This document shows, in pieces, positions 43,110 to 53,387 of a DNA stretch of 64,000 nt. The notes under the pieces are model-generated. The model did no database searches. It had not been told where the DNA came from and was given only the letters and a program-made list of their open reading frames with translations. Source of the DNA: Asparagopsis taxiformis (taxonomy: Eukaryota; Rhodophyta; Florideophyceae; Bonnemaisoniales; Bonnemaisoniaceae); the NCBI GenBank assembly GCA_030407315.1, contig JALQPE010001824.1:42467-106466 (forward strand). Direction: 5' to 3'. Both the position numbers and the translations under genes were made by a program. The number at the start of each line of letters is the position of its first letter. Position 1 is the stretch's first letter.

Positions 43110-43239
43110 TGTGGTGAATGTTCCGTTGTTGGTAGTTATGAAGATCGTAACGTCCTAGCTACTTTATTGTGGCGCAAGAGTCAGCGCCGGTGAGTATATA
43201 TAGTGGTGACAGGTGTAAGTGCTGTACTACGTATGGTCA
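43110..43239 (-). repeat. Probable Copia-4 3' LTR
   Basis: On the minus strand it begins TGACCATACG, overlapping the pol stop codon. It contains a TATA box (TATATATAC, about 43193-43202) and the signal AATAAA (43163-43168), and can end in CACCACA. Layout resembles the 101-bp Copia-2 LTR. No second copy is present, so the limits are uncertain. Confidence 0.5.
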
Positions 43240-44597
43240 TCCGACACGGAGACTGTAACTGGTCGCGACGTGGATTCAGGATTGGTCATCCGACAGTCGC
43301 CGCACGGCGCGGACTGTTGTAGTTGAAGGAGAGTAACTTTTGTTGTGAATTGAGCCGGCTTGAGCGCTTTTGTTAGTATGTCCGCGGCGTTGAGGTTTGT
43401 GGAGATGTGCTTGAGGTCAATATGTTTTCGTTGCACCTCTTCCTTTAGGAAGTGATAGTTGATGTCGATATGTTTCGACTTGGGAGTGGAGTGAGGCGTC
43501 TTTGCGGCTGTGATTGCGCCTGCGTTGTCCATATATAGTGTTACTGGTGTGTTAACCGGGTACCGTAGGTCATCCAGTAGTTCGCGGATGCAGTTAACGT
43601 GTACGGTAGAGTGGAACGCCGCGACGAATTCGGCCTGCCACGTGCTTGTCGCAATGAAACGTTGTCTTTTTGACTGCCATGCGACCGGTGAATTGTTGTA
43701 AAAGATTACTGTTCCCGATGTTGATCTCCGGGTTGAAGGGCAAGCAGAGTAGTCACAGTCGGAGTGGGCTGCTAAGTCTGTTTTGAACTTTGACGAGTAG
43801 GTTATGCCCGTCCGTTGTGTGGTTTCCAGGTATTTCAGGACTCGAAGGCCAGCATGCCAGTGGAGCGAAAGTTGATTTTGTGAGTAGCGTGCCAAGTACC
43901 CAATGATAAAAGCAATATCCGGGCTCGTCGAGTCCGCCAGATACCACAGACTGCCAATTAAGCTGAGAAAGTCTTATTGCTTAATGTTGAGGGGGGAAGT
44001 GAGTTGTTCGGTGGTGTTGAGGATATCGTTGGCGATGGGTGAGGAGGTGGGTTTGTATGCAGTCAGGTCATATTTCTGCAGTAGTTGTGAGATGTAGGAG
44101 GGTTGTGATATGGTGATGCCATGTTCAGTTCGATCCACCTTCCATCTAAGTATATACTGGACGGGGCCGAGGTCCCTTAACTTGTATTTATTCTGTAGTT
44201 TCCGTTTGGCTTTTTCGCGCAGGGTCGAGCTGTTCGAAATCACGAGGAAATCATCGATTGTGATTACAAAGAAGACGAACTTTGATGGGTTTGTGCGGTC
44301 TGTGAGCAGGAATGTGCATCTGTCACTGGTTATGCGGTTGAAATGTGACAGGTGTAGGTATTTTGAAAGTCCCGTGGTGAAGATGGAGCAAGCCTGTTTA
44401 GCTCCATACATATTTCCGGTTACTTTGACGACATAGCCAGGATATTTATACGAACCGTCGAAGCACTTGGGTTGGTAGATGTAGAGTGTCTTGTCATCCT
44501 CGAAGGCCTCATGTAGGAAGGTGGAATCCAAGTCCCAGTGGTGGGCTTGGTAGTTGTGTGCTGCGACGAGTGCGAGTGACACTCGGATGGCGTCTCT
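43227..44597 (-). pseudogene. Copia-4: 5'-truncated reverse transcriptase and RNase H
   Basis: One frame interrupted only by a TAA at about 43974-43976. Motifs are W-D-L-D-S-T-F-L-H, active site T-I-D-D-F-L-V, RNase H S-D-C-D-Y-S-A-C, A-E-F-V-A-A, Y-M-D-N-A-G-A-I and the ending A-A-D-I-L-T-K-A-L-K-P-A-Q-F-T, shared with Copia-2. Homology stops at about 44597, where a GGACGTCC-rich repeat begins. Same subfamily as Copia-2 but diverged. Confidence 0.83.
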
Positions 44598-44668
44598 ACG
44601 TCTGTGTTTTCGGAAGTGGACGCGGACGTCCAGTCTCTCTAGTACGGGTCCTAGTCGGCCCCGAGATT

Positions 44669-44743
44669 TACTAGAACAAATGAACGTCCGCGTCCAAAAA
44701 ATAATAAAAATTTTTTGGATGCGGACGTCCACTTTCTCTAGTA
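44669..44743. mobile_element. Small foldback (MITE-like) element
   Basis: About 75 bp forming one long imperfect hairpin: TACTAGAACAAATG... pairs with ...CTTTCTCTAGTA and the inner ACGTCCGC/GCGGACGT meets at an A6-T6 loop. A direct copy of its GCGGACGTCC...CTCTAGTAC part lies at about 44620-44647, right at the Copia-4 breakpoint. Confidence 0.6.
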
Positions 44744-44898
44744 CATATGGCGGAATACTAGGACCCGACATCCAGTATACAATATTTCAGCGAAAACCTG
44801 GAGGGAAGAAATTACAGCGGATGGTAAATTCAGGGCCCATATCGGACCGTATTTTATTCTCTCATTTAGGAAACTGCTCGTATACAATACGTCTCTCT

Positions 44899-45032
44899 AG
44901 AATAGGGAATACATATCTGGTCAGAATAGGAAATAAATACCCGGTTAGAATAGGAAATACGTATCCAGCCAGAATACGGAATATATATCCAGTCAGAATA
45001 CGAAATACGTATCCAGCCAGAATACAAATTAC
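44899..45032 (+). repeat. 24-bp minisatellite
   Basis: Units of 24 bp (consensus AGAATAGGAAATACGTATCC plus four) start at 44899, 44923, 44947, 44971, 44995 and 45019, the last partial. No spacers. Confidence 0.9.
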
Positions 45033-45634
45033 CTGTCAGAACACGTTTCCGGTGGAGCAAGAACGAAGGCGCTTGGTTCCCCCCGCTGCGGCGCCTGTAG
45101 TGGCGAAGGAAGCATGTTACATCCAATAAGGAAGGTCTGCGGCACGATCCCAGAAAGGATGCAGTGCTCAACCCATTGCCCGATACGCTCATCCTGTCTT
45201 GAAAACTCGGCAATCGGTAATGCCAGACGAACAATCTGCTTGGCTCGCTCAACGTTCATCTCTGCCATGACGATTTCGGCAACATCCGCCTCGACTCCAG
45301 CATTCTTCGAACGACCGCTGAAGGCCATGCTGAGTCGACCTTGCAGCGCCAGAAATTGTTCTTCTGTGCCCTGTGCAACCCAAGCGCCAAGATCCGCGTA
45401 TGTGAAACCTCCCGGCTTGTCCGTCAAGTCTGCGAAACTTGAGTGGGCGAACAAATCCAGCAAGAGGCGGAGGAAGTCTTTGCCAGCGAGAGTAGATTCG
45501 CGGGCGGCGCTACCTACGTTTCGACGTGTACCCATGTCACTAGAATCCTCCCAAGGGCTAGCGGGTTCGCGCAGATTTGGCACGGTTGCGTCGTCAACGA
45601 TCGGATTGCTGTTGCGCCTGCGCTTATTCGTCAT
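45029..45634 (-). CDS. Hypothetical protein, 201 aa
   Basis: Starts M-T-N-K-R-R-R-N-S, a basic start that could be a nuclear signal. The remainder is a compact helical protein (F-L-R-L-L-L-D-L-F-A-H-S-S-F; E-E-Q-F-L-A-L-Q-G-R-L; a V-E-R-A-K-Q-I-V-R-L-A-L helix; W-V-E-H-C-I-L-S-G-I). No family recognised. Its 3' end abuts the minisatellite. GC-rich codons contrast with the AT-rich flanks, and the surroundings are repeats, so it may belong to an unrecognised mobile element. Confidence 0.55.
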   Translation of the reverse strand: MTNKRRRNSNPIVDDATVPNLREPASPWEDSSDMGTRRNVGSAARESTLAGKDFLRLLLDLFAHSSFADLTDKPGGFTYADLGAWVAQGTEEQFLALQGRLSMAFSGRSKNAGVEADVAEIVMAEMNVERAKQIVRLALPIAEFSRQDERIGQWVEHCILSGIVPQTFLIGCNMLPSPLQAPQRGEPSAFVLAPPETCSDR

Positions 45635-45988
45635 AATGGAATGAGTGGAAAATTCGGTACAGGATGGCGACCGCTCGGCGAGACAGTCAAATTTGACGAC
45701 GTATCTCGTGACGTTTGCTCACTCTTTCGTGAGGAACACTGGTTGATATCGAACGGAACAGATTATACGGGTACACAGCACTGGAAAGGTCTTGAAACCC
45801 GTAACCGGTGTAGGTAATAAGTTGTGACGGATACGTGGTAGACAAAAATTTTAAAAAGATTGTGATTCCCTGTCTTTGAGGGTTGTACTGCACGGCCGCC
45901 ATGGCGGCTGTGACTGCAGTCACATAGGTTGTCACAGGTGCATCACGCTTACCAGGTGAGCGACATCCGGACGGCCACTGGACATGGG

Positions 45989-46167
45989 GATGTCCAGCTC
46001 AGATGCATTGCTGGCCAGACCAGAAATTCTACAATTTCGGGCAGAAAAAATATTGCAAAAAACATCCATTTCGGCGGTCGATTGTGCCGTACGGCACACC
46101 CCCATCTCAAAAACATGTTCACATGTGCATGTTTTTGAGAATAGCCCAAATTTTAATTCAAATCAGG
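45989..46167 (+). repeat. Twin-palindrome repeat, copy 1
   Basis: One of four copies of a roughly 180-bp sequence. It contains palindrome GTGCCGTACGGCAC (46084-46097) and hairpin CTCAAAAACATG...CATGTTTTTGAG (46106-46139) with a 10-base loop. Confidence 0.85.
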
Positions 46168-46464
46168 ATGCAGATATTCGTCTTCTAGCATTGTCAGAAC
46201 ACATTCGTATAACCACAGTTGGAGAACCTGAGCCCAGAGCTATCGGTTTTGGCGGGAGCTAAGCCATATCTCATATAATCAGTAACTACTTCCCGCCAGC
46301 TGAGTGGTGGAACCCCTGCTATTTCTACCAACGAGACATACGGGGTGTCAACTCGGCAATCGTATATGATTTGGGTGCTAAATTTATTCAAGAGACGAAT
46401 GGGCTTCGAAAAGGAGCCCAACAACGTCTTCTTGTCATCCATGGGTATAGGACTACTCTATTCT

Positions 46465-46680
46465 TCTCCAGGCTTCCACCATAGCCTCCTCCACCTCCGT
46501 TAATGGAAAGAATATCCGAACCGCACCTCAACATGTTCTTGTGATCCATGGGTACTGACATCTCACATGTTCTCCAGGCTTCCACCATAGCCTCCTCCAC
46601 CTCCGTTAATGGCAACAATATCCGAACCGGACCGGAACATGTTCTTGTGATCCATGGGTACTGACATCTCACATGTTCTC
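46465..46680 (+). repeat. Tandem duplication, 106-bp unit
   Basis: TCTCCAGGCTTCCACC recurs at 46465 and 46571 and the whole unit is repeated twice with few changes. Confidence 0.8.
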
Positions 46681-47170
46681 AACCACATCTCTCCGGGATG
46701 AAAACGGACGGACGACATAGGGTTTGTAGACGTTTAGAATCTTGTTAGAAAAAAGTAAACGAAAGAGAACCTTTCTTTCATTGAATGATATCTCGTCCCT
46801 GTCGCAATATGTTCCATTTTCATTTTCTCGGGTTGCACACCCATCATGGGTGATCAAGGCCTGGATCGAACCCTCCGAGGGTCTTCGATGGATAGGACAG
46901 GTAGTGGAAGGCTTTTAAGCCTGTGACCAAGCGGCTATTGATTGGTTGGAGGAAGGAAATTACAGAGGAAATATAGCTGAGTACGGTGCTCGCGATAGCT
47001 GTTAGGTTAAAGTCAAATATGTTTTTCGATTATTTTTCGTACGGAAATGCCTTGGAAAAGACGATGCTTTATCGTTCTCTTGGAGGGAGTCCGTTGCATT
47101 GCACTCAATTCGAGAGCATCGTCATGAAGGAGAGGATTCTTTCTGCTTGTTAGAATCGGTTTAGAGGAGA

Positions 47171-47345
47171 TAGCTAATGCATTACTGGCCAGCCCAGAAC
47201 TTGTAGAATTTCGGGCAGCAAAAAAATTGCAAAATTTTATCGATTTGGGCGGTCGAAAGTGCCGTACGGCACACCCCCATCTCAAAAACATGTTCACATG
47301 TGCATGTTTTTGAGAATAGCCCAAATTTTAATTCAAATCAGGGTG
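47171..47345 (+). repeat. Twin-palindrome repeat, copy 2
   Basis: Both palindromes are conserved although the left part has diverged most among the four copies. Confidence 0.85.
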
Positions 47346-47550
47346 TCTAATTTGGCCAGAACGGCCCCAGGCACCGGCCGCCGCCCTGAGTGGGGTTGTC
47401 ACTGGCTTCTGTACGCACCAACTGTAAGGCTAAATGCCGTCTGACGAAGGGTCAATTTCAGGCACAATACGCCAGGGACAGGTCTTGGTCCTTGTTCCAT
47501 CACGGTCCCGCCTCACTCTCTCACGACCAACCTGAAATGGACGTCTGGTG

Positions 47551-47731
47551 GATGTCCAGCTCGATTGCACTGCTGGCCAGCCCAGAAATTCTAAAATTTC
47601 TTGCAGAAATAAATTGTAGAAAAACATCGATTTGGGCGGTCGATTGTGCCGTACGGCACACCCCCATCTCAAAAACATGTTCACATGTGCATGTTTTTGA
47701 GAATAGCCCAAATTTTAATTCAAATCAGGGT
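47551..47731 (+). repeat. Twin-palindrome repeat, copy 3
   Basis: Part of a larger tandem unit: the about 200 bases on its left and right (TAATTTGGCCA.AACGGCCCCAGG ...) are themselves duplicated around 47345 and 47731. Confidence 0.85.
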
Positions 47732-48050
47732 GTCTAATTTGGCCACAACGGCCCCAGGAACCGGCCGCCGCCCCGAGTGGGGCCATCACTGGCTTCTGTA
47801 AGCACCAACTGTAAGCCAAAATCGCGTCTTACGAGGGTTCGATTCCAGGCCTCAAGCCTAAGTTATGCTAGGGTGACATCTTTTTCCCTGTTTCATCATG
47901 GTCCCGCCTTACTCCCTCAACACAAACACTACTCACCTATCACGTTACTCATATTCCGTGTACTTTGTATTAGTAGTGAACCCGCTGGCTTAGTTTCTGC
48001 AATGCGTCGATGTAGGCAGCACACGACCAACCTGAAATGGACGTCCGGTG

Positions 48051-48233
48051 GATGTCCAGCTCAGATGCACTGCTGGCCAGCCCAGAAATTCTAAAATTTC
48101 GGGCACAAAAAATCTTGCAAAAATCAACAATTTGGGCGGGTCGATTGTGCCGTACGGCACACCCCCATCTCAAAAACATGTTCACATGTGCATGTTTTTG
48201 GGAATAGCCCAAATTTTAACTCAAATCAGGGTG
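48051..48233 (+). repeat. Twin-palindrome repeat, copy 4
   Basis: Hairpin has one change (TTTTTGGG for TTTTTGAG). It ends about 340 bp before the ATG of the ParB-like ORF. Confidence 0.85.
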
Positions 48234-48577
48234 TTCCCCGGATAAAGGGGTGCTCGCAGCCGCCCCAAAAGCCGCCTAGCTTGACAGCTGTAATTTTAAC
48301 ACATTACACATCAAGGACACTGCCTGCTTCACGCCACCTCGTCAGGTTTCGAGAGCCCGACTCGGGCCCGTTCCGAACGGACACTCACATCTCGATTGCC
48401 TGTCTTGCATTCCAGCGGTCACGATAGGTGTGTACCTAACAAAATTTCGGTTGTATTGTGTTATTATTTCCAGCGATTGGCGTTCACGACCATTCTTCAA
48501 GCAACGTGAAACCTACCATCCACATCACTCCAATACGTCAACGTCAACCATCTCTTTTCCTTTCCAACTCAACAACC

Positions 48578-49564
48578 ATGGCGGATACGCATTTCAGCAG
48601 TTTGTTTTCAACGGTTTGCGGCGATCAAGTGAGCGCGTCAGCGGAGTCGCGCGGACTCAAGCGCGGCGTCGATGTCAATTTGTTTGCGGACGTGGACGGT
48701 GCGGCTGTGCATATTGGGACGGCTTCGGTGAGCACTGCTGGTGGCGATGTTGGCCTTCCGCGCACGCTGCACAACCACCACCTGCCGGAAACCGACGAGG
48801 CGGACTATATCGTCGTGCGCAACATTGCCACTAAGGACAAGTTCAAGGACCTCCCGTTCCCGTACATGTTTGATGGCGCCGACGGACCGCCGGAGACGAT
48901 AGGTGGAGCATACGCCGCGGCGTTTTACCCTTGGGATACTCGGATGGTGCGCCCCGCTGCGGAGGATGGCCCTAGCGACATTCGTACCCCTGCTGCAGCG
49001 TCAAACTTCAACGCAGCGACGAACCAGGCCAGCTCGGTACGGATGCCCAGTACCGGTCCGGCAGGCGAAATCACTGGTTCGGGGGGTACGAAGCATCCTG
49101 CACGCTCCGTCCCGGTTTCGGGAGGCACGAAGCGCCCTGCTCGCTCTGCAAGACCCTCCAGTGGAGGCACGAAGCACCCTGCTCGCTCTGCCAGAGCCTC
49201 CAGTGGAGGCACGAAGCACCCTGCTCGCTCCAACGTCACCGAAGGTACTACGCAGGACGTAACCGAGGTGGACGACGAACCGGAGGTGGCGGAGAGCATT
49301 CGTGAGCAGCAGGGGACGCAAATTACGGTGCCCAAGTTTGTGACGTCGGATTACGTCGGAGAAGGAGCGACTGTGTTGGTGAGGCAGCTAGTGGAACCGG
49401 CCGTGACCCTTCGGGATGTGAAAGAAGACCACGTGGAGGACCTGCGCAACAATATGTTGGCTGTGGGGTATGTGAGCTCTTCGCGTATCACTGTGACGGT
49501 GCTGAGGTCGCAGAACACGCATCTGCCCGCCGACACGCGTCTGTTCCAGAATGGCAAATTCCAT
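48578..49564 (+). CDS. ParB-like protein, C-terminus cut off by TE-B
   Basis: The ATG lies in a CCATGG context and the frame is open to the TE-B terminus (it runs on to 49630 inside the element). Residues about 167-225 contain 14-15-aa tandem repeats with core S-G-G-T-K-H-P-A-R-S. Residues about 262-310 (V-R-Q-L-V-E-P-A-V-T-L-R ... H-V-E-D-L-R-N-N-M-L-A-V-G-Y ... I-T-V-T-V-L) look like the start of a ParB-type domain, where a conserved Val-x2-Leu helix precedes G-x-pro/ser. The rest of that domain is missing. The link to ParB is moderate. Confidence 0.6.
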
Positions 49565-49968
49565 AACACTAATTTGCATATGAACAGAATGTACTTCCGG
49601 AAACAGAATCTGAAAATTTTTCGATGTTGATTGACTAATCGTAAGTTGATTGAATTGTGGCCAATGAGATGAACATATTGACTGATTGGCTGGAATTGCG
49701 CTGACAGCTCCAAGTTCATCACTGCCCAACCCAATTTGTTTGTCTTACAACCAGTCGCAGCTTGGTTCGTTTACAATCCTCTGACAGCCTGTCGACAATC
49801 TGCTCGCTTCTGCCTTGAAAGTCGCGTTTCAACCGTATTGGTAGTTTCCAAAACAATCTGACCATACTAGAGTTCTTATTTGATAACATTATCTGTATTT
49901 ATTTTATAAAAAACTATATGTGCACCGTGGTTCTATTGTTAATATTTGCTCGCCGTGTTAGTGCAGCA
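49565..49968 (+). mobile_element. TE-B: cargo-side end of a third transposon
   Basis: Starts AACACTAATTTGC and is homologous to the left end of TE-A and the right end of TE-C over about 400 bp, including GTTGATTGA motifs and the GTGCACCGTG block. It interrupts the ParB-like ORF. The other end of TE-B lies beyond the window, because TE-C (50482-63806) is inserted in TE-B cargo. Confidence 0.8.
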
Positions 49969-50228
49969 GCATGAAAGCGATCCATTTCATGTCTGCCGAT
50001 GCATTGCACCCATGCGCATAGGGAGATAAATGAATAGTTTAACTGGAACATGCGAGTGCATATCCCTTGTCTAAACGCACAGGATCCGTATGGCGCGCTT
50101 GGTGGGTTTGTCGAAATATAGTTGCCTGATAAGACAACCTGCTAGAGTAGACGAAACATATTTGTAGTACAAAATGACTACCGTCATTCCAAGGTCGCAT
50201 TCAATACATCACGACGAGTCTGTGTTGC

Positions 50229-50481
50229 TCATACTGGCCGAGGAACTTGATCGCTTTGTATCCCAATATCTCCACGTAGCCTTGGTATGAGCCATTCTAA
50301 TAAATCCTTCCTGAAACCGGAGTTCAGGTTATCGAAAGGCAGATGACAGTATGGAATAAGGGGTGCAAGACCGACTGTGTCGAACCAGCTATCCAGGCAT
50401 TTCATCGCAGACTCTCTCACACTCTTCTTGATGTCTACACATCCCTGCCCGAGAACAGCCGGTACTACTGTTTTCACATGT
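50229..50481 (-). pseudogene. TE-B cargo: XMAP215/MOR1 (TOG-domain) fragment, 3' part
   Basis: Encodes about 84 residues of HEAT repeat: K-K-S-V-R-E-S-A-M-K-C-L-D-S-W ... G-L-A-P-L-I-P-Y ... G-F-R-K-D-L-L-E-W-L-I-P-R-L, typical of the TOG domains of XMAP215/CKAP5/MOR1 microtubule polymerases. The upstream part continues on the far side of TE-C at 63812-64000. A captured fragment with no start. Confidence 0.65.
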
Positions 50482-50737
50482 AACACTGGTTTTTGTCTGT
50501 ACAGAACGTACTTTCGAAATCAGAATCGGTTTTTTTCATAATGATTGAATAGGTGATATGACAAGTGTCATATTGATTGAAGCTATGTCAAGTTGATTGA
50601 ATTTTATTTTGTCTTAGTGGTTACCTCAGCATTGATGCTAGCCCAGCTCGGATTTCTTTTTCTACTCCTACTCTAATTCTTTTGTTCGTGAGTGACGCGA
50701 ATTCAGCAATGACGGTGTCGACTGAAATAGTACTCTC

Positions 50738-53120
50738 CTATGGTACCGCCCTATTACGCTTTCGTATCACTGCAGGGCGATACTTCCCGGTCCATACATT
50801 CCCCTTATCGTAGACCTCGTACCACCGAACTGATAATCTTTTGATAACCCCTTCACCGTTTTCCTCACAAGCTTTTATCTGCCCCAACCAAAACGGCATA
50901 TCGGTTGTACAACCTTCTCCGTTTACGGATACAAAGCGATTTACAGAATAAGGGAGGTCAGTCAACGGAGCCGAACATGTGTTCGAAATTTCGTCCTCCT
51001 CATGTAGAACCAATCTATTCGAAACTTGATTGCGGTACACTCCGTTCAGCTCGAAGCAGTCATGTAGGTTCCAGTGAAAAGGGTCATCCCTATTCGAATA
51101 TACCTGTTCAATCAATGCATGTAATTGCATCATCTTTGACGTACTATTAACTCTGGTTTCCTCTGCTCGAAGTCTTAACATGACTTCGTCTCGATCCGGC
51201 GGACTTTTCAACACTGTGGGAGGAACTACTTTGAGATCCGGTGGTACCAATGTGAAGCCCTTTAGACCCAGTGTGATTGTTGGGAGGGGCTCCCATTCAT
51301 CGTCGCAGGAGAGCTTGACGTTGCATGCCGTGTTGTACCAGCCAGTACGACGATCCGAACTTTCAGAGCGGAAAAACTTGAAGTACCTGTACTTTGAAAA
51401 TGCATGCACCTTTCCAATCGAATTTTCGTTCGTGCAAAGGCCAGAGAAATTTGCGACGTGATTCATACGACAAACAGATGGCTCCGGTGTGTAAGAAAGC
51501 CGTAGCTCCCCAATTAGATCGTCCATGGTAGCTGCATTATAGCAATGCAACCTCCGCGAGGTGCAACTGAACGCTTGGTCAATATCAGCATGAGTGTGCC
51601 CAATTGGTAGGAACGAAACTTGAACTTCAAGGAAAACACCCCATGCGACAAGGCACTCCAGATAGCAGAACAGAAACCTATTCTTGTTCTCTCTTGTGCA
51701 ATTATCAACTTGCACGAATAGTGTCCCTTGCAGTTTTGATCCCATAGCTTTCCTTGTAAGAGTCCTGTGTAGCGCCTCAATTATGTGGTTAGCGCCGGAT
51801 TCGAACTCAGCAGTCATCGTGTAGAGCGAAAGGTGCTTCTGAACTCCATGCTCGAGAACGCCTATTAATTTCACTTTCAAGCTATGGCCCACGGTTGCTT
51901 TCGTATTGACAATGAAATGAGGTAGGCCGTAGCTGGACTGGTCAGCCCCGTCGACAATCAATGATGTGAATCTTGTGGAAATAGCGCCGCCTGCTCACAC
52001 TTCTTCTGGTACTCCCTTCGCTCCCGTGATACCATTTCAATATGCAGTTTACGGCGCTCAAGAAGTGGTGCAGTGCGAGAAGAATCAGTTCCGATCCTTT
52101 CCAGATGATCCCGTAGGTATTCACACTCTGAACATTTCATAAATCTGTGGATTCTCCTGACCTTGATATGACTGCAGTACTTTTTCCAAGTTGTGTAAAA
52201 GTAACTTAAAGTGGGAAATGCCTTTCCGGGATAAAGAACGTCGTACTGATCACAAAACATTTCGTATACAGGTCTCTTCTGAAAGAGAGGTAGGTGTTTC
52301 TCTGCTCTGTCTGGCATATCATCGGCAGTAGAAGATGCTAAACGGTCGAGGAAACAGATGATTGCATCCCTCTGTGGTGAAGCAGCATCTCTTCTCGCAC
52401 CTTTGAACAAGACTGAGGTTCCTTCTTCAGCAGATTTTTTAACTGAGCTCTGGAGATGTCGCGAAAACTTGAAGGAATACTCGAGGAAGCGATAACAAAC
52501 GGGCCTTCCTGAGAAATAGTACACTTTCTTGTTGGCCTGTAGCATGCTCAGTAAATATTTCCGCCGTTCTTCCCTGTTCCATAGAAGGACTCTTCCTGCT
52601 TCGTGGCGCAAGAATACGATATCGGTTTTCCAGAAGCACCTCTTCTCACAACACGTTTTTTTGCGAATGTCCATAGCTAAGAGAGAGTTGATGAATTTTT
52701 TTTCTTCTGCCGCATTGTACTCATCGTAGATTGAGACGGAACAGCTGCTATGTGATCAGAAGTAGCGCATTCTCCATTTCGAAGTCTAGAAAATGACCTC
52801 TTCAGTTTTGTTACAGGCTTGGAGATGGGCGAGGTTGAAATGTTATTTGTTTCGTTACCAAAATCGGAACTCTCCTCGGAGTGACTGTGTGCAGTGTTAT
52901 TCTGCGTGCCGTTGCCGGGACAAGAACCAGGTCTCGAGGGAACAGCGTTGTACCATGAGGTGCTTCCTGTGCTTTGATACTCGATGAAAGGAGTACCACA
53001 TGGAGATGTATCGCTCACGTGACGAGAAGATAACGAGCGCAACATATGTTCTTCACTCGACTGCTCTTCACTCGACTGCAATTGGGAACGGAATTGAAGT
53101 GGCGGCCGAAAGTGATTCAT
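50738..53120 (-). pseudogene. TE-C transposase, broken
   Basis: Three open pieces (52677-53120 in a frame open to 53213; 51958-52674; 50738-51961). Breaks fall at an A8 run near 52690 and at about 51960, just before the first catalytic motif. Each looks like a one-base loss relative to TE-A. All core motifs survive: I-V-D-G-A-D-Q, Q-V-D-N-C-T-R-E-N-K-N, G-H-T-H-A-D-I-D. The N-terminal 130 residues have diverged strongly from TE-A whereas the core is highly similar. Confidence 0.82.
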
Positions 53121-53387
53121 GGTGGGGAAACGATCAGATTTGTTTCGGTGACTGCGGAGTGGCTTTGATGGAAGCTTGAGGTAATAGAAATGGAAACAAA
53201 TGGATTTCTGCAAAATGACTCAGTGGACTTCAGCTCGATTTCTCATGATACTAACGGGCAGCGAAGGTCAGTATCCGCCGCCGGAACCAAATAATGAAAT
53301 CTGGTTCCTCTAATCCGGATTAACTAGCACCAATGGATCATGAAAAATGATTTGTCATTGACAAAGTGTCTGGATATCGATGGAATA

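Noticed and set aside
44899..45032. Regular 24-bp repeats reminiscent of a CRISPR array
   Set aside because: The units are contiguous with no spacers and the context is eukaryotic; it is a minisatellite.
47836..47852. GGGTTCGATTCCAGG resembling a Pol III B-box, hinting at a tRNA or SINE
   Set aside because: No cloverleaf or matching A-box is present, and the parallel copy near 47450 has lost the motif.
48925..49335. Long open frame antisense to the ParB-like ORF
   Set aside because: A shadow of the GC-rich repeat region; the plus frame has the better start context and domain signal.
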